NCBI GenBank assembly: GCA_026193355.1
Contig: JAPHTL010000297.1
Span: 1-7,310 of the forward strand
Direction of reading: 5' to 3'
Length of the DNA: 7,310 nucleotides
DNA from: Rhodospirillales bacterium
Lineage (GTDB): Bacteria; Pseudomonadota; Alphaproteobacteria; Rhodospirillales; JAPHTL01
The position numbers and the translations under genes were made by a program. Under the pieces are notes generated by a model. The model made no database searches, had not been told where the DNA came from, and worked only from the letters and a program-made list of their open reading frames with translations. Of this stretch, positions 5,510-7,310 are shown piece after piece. Position 1 is the first letter of the stretch, and each line of letters opens with the position of its first letter.

Positions 5510-5562
5510 TTTTGATCTGGAAACCGCGCTTTCGATCCGAAACCAGAAGGACGCGAACGGGA

Positions 5563-6306
5563 ATGGAAAATACACTTTATATCGCCCTGTCACGGCAGGA
5601 CACACTCCGGCGAGAGTTGGACGTTGTCGCCAACAACATCGCCAACATGAACACGACGGCCTACAAGGCCGAGCGCATGATGTTCACCGATTATCTTGTT
5701 CGCAGTCGTGGCGATGAACGCCAGCTGGGCAGCAAGATCGCCTTTGTTCGTGATGTCTCGCAGTACCGGGACACCACCGACGGCGGCCTGGAGCGCACAG
5801 ACAACCCCCTTGATGTTGGCATCAATGGTGAAGGCTTCTTCGCCATTGATACTGCAGAAGGTGAACGCTACACCCGCAGCGGCCAGTTCACCCTGAACGA
5901 TCAGGGCCAGCTTGTGACCCAGAACAACGACCCTGTTCTTTCCGAAGACGGGCAGCCCTTCTTTTTCACCACCGATGACACCGGCATCAGCATCAGTCGG
6001 GACGGCATGGTCTCAACGGTCAATGGCGATATCGGGCGGCTTGGGCTCGTCACTTTCGAGAACGAGCAACAGCTCATGAACGTAGCGAACGGCTTGTACA
6101 TGCCGGTGGAGGGCGCGCAACCCACACCGGCCGCCGAACGCAACATCGCCCAGGGATACCTTGAGAAATCCAACATTCAGGGCGTGGTCGAGATGTCGCG
6201 AATGATTGAAATCAGCCGCGCCTATCAAAGCGTTCAGGGATTTATCGACAAAGAGGATGAGCGCATGAAGAAAATGCTCTCATTGATGAGCCTGCAACAG
6301 GCGTAA
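5563..6306 (+). CDS. flgF: Flagellar proximal rod protein FlgF
   Basis: A 247-residue axial protein of the rod/hook family. The N-terminal helix region carries the family signature ANNIANMNTTAYKAE (about 23-37). The central part contains DNPLDVGINGEGFFAI and RYTRSGQFTLNDQGQLV, typical of FlgF/FlgG. The C-terminal region contains GYLEKSNIQGVVEMSRMI and ISRAYQSVQGF, which pack with the N-terminus in the rod. The lack of a signal peptide fits export through the flagellar type III apparatus. The start is the ATG opening MENTLYIALSRQ, which is the usual FlgF beginning, with AGAAGGA about 11 nt upstream. An in-frame TTG at 5512 would add 17 Arg-rich residues and lies before the predicted transcription start. 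flgG follows after 53 nt. Expression is probably sigma-54 dependent. Confidence 0.95.
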   Translation: MENTLYIALSRQDTLRRELDVVANNIANMNTTAYKAERMMFTDYLVRSRGDERQLGSKIAFVRDVSQYRDTTDGGLERTDNPLDVGINGEGFFAIDTAEGERYTRSGQFTLNDQGQLVTQNNDPVLSEDGQPFFFTTDDTGISISRDGMVSTVNGDIGRLGLVTFENEQQLMNVANGLYMPVEGAQPTPAAERNIAQGYLEKSNIQGVVEMSRMIEISRAYQSVQGFIDKEDERMKKMLSLMSLQQA

Positions 6307-6347
6307 GCCCGGCTCAAACGCAAAACACAGAAACACGCAGGACGGAA

Positions 6348-6358
6348 AGGAACAGGAC
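6348..6358 (+). promoter_or_regulatory. Ribosome binding site of flgG (AGGAACAGGAC)
   Basis: AGGAACAGGAC ends 1 nt before the flgG ATG (3 nt if counted from AGGAACAGG). The identical 11 bases stand in the same place before flgA at 7144-7154, and nine of them stand before fliM. Confidence 0.6.
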
Positions 6359-6359
6359 C

Positions 6360-7145
6360 ATGAGATCGCTCAGCATCGCAGCCACAGGCATGATGGCGCA
6401 GCAGCAGAACGTCGAGGTCATCTCCAACAACATCGCCAACATGAATACGACGGCGTTCCAGCGTCGTCGGACGGAATTCCACGATCTTCTGTATCAGAAC
6501 CTGCGGCGCGGCGGCTCTACCTCGGGCGACACCGGAAACGTTGTTCCGACCGGTGTGCAGCTTGGACTCGGTGTAAAGCTCGCGGCCGTCTACCGCATTC
6601 ACGAACAGGGCAACATGATGGCTACGGACAATACCTTCGACCTGTCCATTCAGGGCGAAGGCTATTTCCAGATCACCCTGCCCAACGGCGATACCGGATA
6701 CACGCGTGACGGCAGCTTCCAGCTGAGCCCCGATGGGGAAATCGTCACCCACGACGGATTTCCGGTGCAACCCGGCCTGACCGTCCCGGCCAATGCCGTT
6801 GACGTCACCATCAACAACAGCGGCGAGGTTCTGGCCAAGATCGAAGGTCAGCTCGCACTGGTGAACGTCGGACAACTTCAACTGGCGCGCTTCCCCAACG
6901 CAGCCGGCCTTGAAGCGATGGGAAGCAACTATTTCAGGGAAACGCCCGCATCTGGCCAGGTCACAACCGCGGCGCCCGCCACGGTGGGATATGGCGGCAT
7001 CATGCAGGGTTTCCTCGAAACCTCGAACGTCAACCCTGTCTCGGAAATTTCGAACCTGATCTCGGCGCAACGCGCCTACGAAATGAATTCCAAGGTGATC
7101 ACCACCTCCGACGAGATGATGAGCACACTGACAAGGCTGAGGTAG
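6360..7145 (+). CDS. flgG: Flagellar distal rod protein FlgG
   Basis: A 261-residue protein, the normal length for FlgG. It opens with MRSLSIAATGMMAQQQNVEV and the rod signature SNNIANMNTTAFQRRRTEF (22-40). The middle shows the FlgG-typical GVQLGLGV, FDLSIQGEGYFQI and GYTRDGSFQLSPDG. The C-terminus ends in GFLETSNVNPVSEISNLI then AQRAYEMNSKVI and a final TLTRLR. FlgG builds the distal rod on top of FlgF and passes through the P and L rings. It is exported by the flagellar type III system, hence has no signal peptide. It begins 53 nt after flgF, and the flgA ribosome binding site overlaps its TAG stop. No internal promoter or terminator was seen between flgF and flgG, so co-transcription from the flgF promoter is likely. 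Confidence 0.97.
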   Translation: MRSLSIAATGMMAQQQNVEVISNNIANMNTTAFQRRRTEFHDLLYQNLRRGGSTSGDTGNVVPTGVQLGLGVKLAAVYRIHEQGNMMATDNTFDLSIQGEGYFQITLPNGDTGYTRDGSFQLSPDGEIVTHDGFPVQPGLTVPANAVDVTINNSGEVLAKIEGQLALVNVGQLQLARFPNAAGLEAMGSNYFRETPASGQVTTAAPATVGYGGIMQGFLETSNVNPVSEISNLISAQRAYEMNSKVITTSDEMMSTLTRLR

Positions 7146-7154
7146 GAACAGGAC
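7144..7154 (+). promoter_or_regulatory. Ribosome binding site of flgA, overlapping the flgG stop
   Basis: AGGAACAGGAC starts inside the flgG TAG stop codon and ends 1 nt before the flgA ATG. The arrangement suggests that ribosomes ending on flgG could reinitiate at flgA. Confidence 0.6.
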
Positions 7155-7155
7155 A

Positions 7156-7310
7156 ATGACCAGAATCCTTCTTTTGACGCTCTCGATTCTCGCCTTCGCC
7201 GCCCCGGCTGCGGTGGCGGCCGGAGTCGAGCAGAGCGTCCTGCGAACCGCCATCGTGGTCGAAGGGCCGGTCATCCGCCTCGGAGACCTTTTCACCAACG
7301 CCGGGGAAAA
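7156..7310 (+). CDS. flgA: FlgA, flagellar P-ring assembly chaperone, N-terminal part (truncated by the window edge)
   Basis: Fifty-one codons from the ATG at 7156 to the right edge. A Sec-type signal peptide is clear: Arg3, a hydrophobic core ILLLTLSILAFAAPA, and likely cleavage after AVAA (about residue 22). The mature start contains VVEGPVIRLGDLFTNAG, which matches the beginning of the FlgA SAF domain in alphaproteobacteria. FlgA acts in the periplasm to help FlgI polymerise into the P ring around the rod. It starts 10 nt after the flgG stop. The order flgF-flgG-flgA is common in alphaproteobacteria, where flgH (L ring) often follows; that is outside the window. Confidence 0.88.
   Translation, partial: MTRILLLTLSILAFAAPAAVAAGVEQSVLRTAIVVEGPVIRLGDLFTNAGE

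Larger units (their letters stand above)
5186..5562. other. Divergent regulatory region between fliL and flgF
   Basis: About 375 bases between two divergent flagellar transcription units. Going right it holds a sigma-70-like promoter aimed at fliL (5352-5380), a GC-rich dyad (CCGCGC at 5345-5350, GCGCGG at 5365-5370) and three CCGGCAA copies (starting at 5327, 5391 and 5426). It also holds a CCGGCA/TGCCGG dyad (5391-5407), an A/T-rich stretch with an IHF-consensus site (5453-5479), and a sigma-54 promoter (5493-5509) aimed at flgF. Small open frames crossing it, for example minus-strand 5457-5218, resemble no known protein and lie over these sites, so they are not called as genes. Confidence 0.7.

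Noticed and set aside
5512..5562. Extended flgF start at an in-frame TTG
   Set aside because: It would begin upstream of the predicted sigma-54 transcript start (~5520) and add Arg-rich residues not typical of FlgF.
6234..7298. Minus-strand open frame of 354 codons opposite flgG and flgA
   Set aside because: Antisense shadow of well-identified rod genes; composition and content unlike a real protein.
1..7310. CRISPR arrays, tRNA/rRNA genes, insertion sequences, phage genes
   Set aside because: No direct-repeat arrays, RNA gene signatures, transposase-like frames or terminal inverted repeats were seen; the whole window is explained by flagellar and chemotaxis genes and their control region.

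Overview
The window is a stretch of a flagellar and chemotaxis gene cluster, most likely from an alphaproteobacterium, perhaps from a Rhodospirillales-like lineage. This rests on the gene set and order: fliL, fliM, a DUF6468 protein, a MotE/FlbB-like protein, cheY, cheZ and two MotB-like genes on one strand, with flgF, flgG and flgA diverging on the other. The base composition is moderately GC-rich. The genus cannot be told from the sequence.

Left arm (1-5185, all minus strand, read right to left). A compact, apparently polycistronic unit encodes fliL (motor/stator-associated membrane protein), fliM (C-ring switch protein with an unusual repeat-bearing N-terminal extension), a small membrane protein with DUF6468, a MotE/FlbB-like membrane protein with a coiled coil and an MgtE_N-like C-terminus, an enteric-type cheY, a cheZ phosphatase, a MotB-like protein lacking the ion-binding aspartate, and the first 100 codons of a PomB/MotB-type stator protein that retains that aspartate. 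Most gaps are 3-30 nt. The exception is 122 nt between the motE-like gene and cheY, which holds a perfect 9-bp inverted repeat.

Centre (about 5186-5562). This is a divergent control region. Facing right is a strong sigma-54 (-24/-12) promoter match at 5493-5509. An exact IHF-consensus match (5460-5472) lies just upstream, and three copies of CCGGCAA lie further upstream. That layout is the familiar enhancer / IHF / sigma-54 arrangement of late or middle flagellar promoters. Facing left, a plausible sigma-70-type -35/-10 pair could serve fliL and the operon behind it.

Right arm (5563-7310, plus strand). flgF (proximal rod), flgG (distal rod) and the start of flgA (periplasmic P-ring chaperone) run in order.

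Functionally, the left arm supplies the torque and switching side of the motor: stator subunits, the FliL partner, the switch, CheY-P and its phosphatase. The right arm supplies the rod and P-ring assembly. The points most worth a second look are the tandem unequal MotB pair, the FliM N-terminal repeats, shared CheY-docking-like motifs in FliM and CheZ, the uncharacterised DUF6468 protein, and the layered regulatory region. None of these is a wholly new system; they are unusual details in a recognisable flagellar locus.
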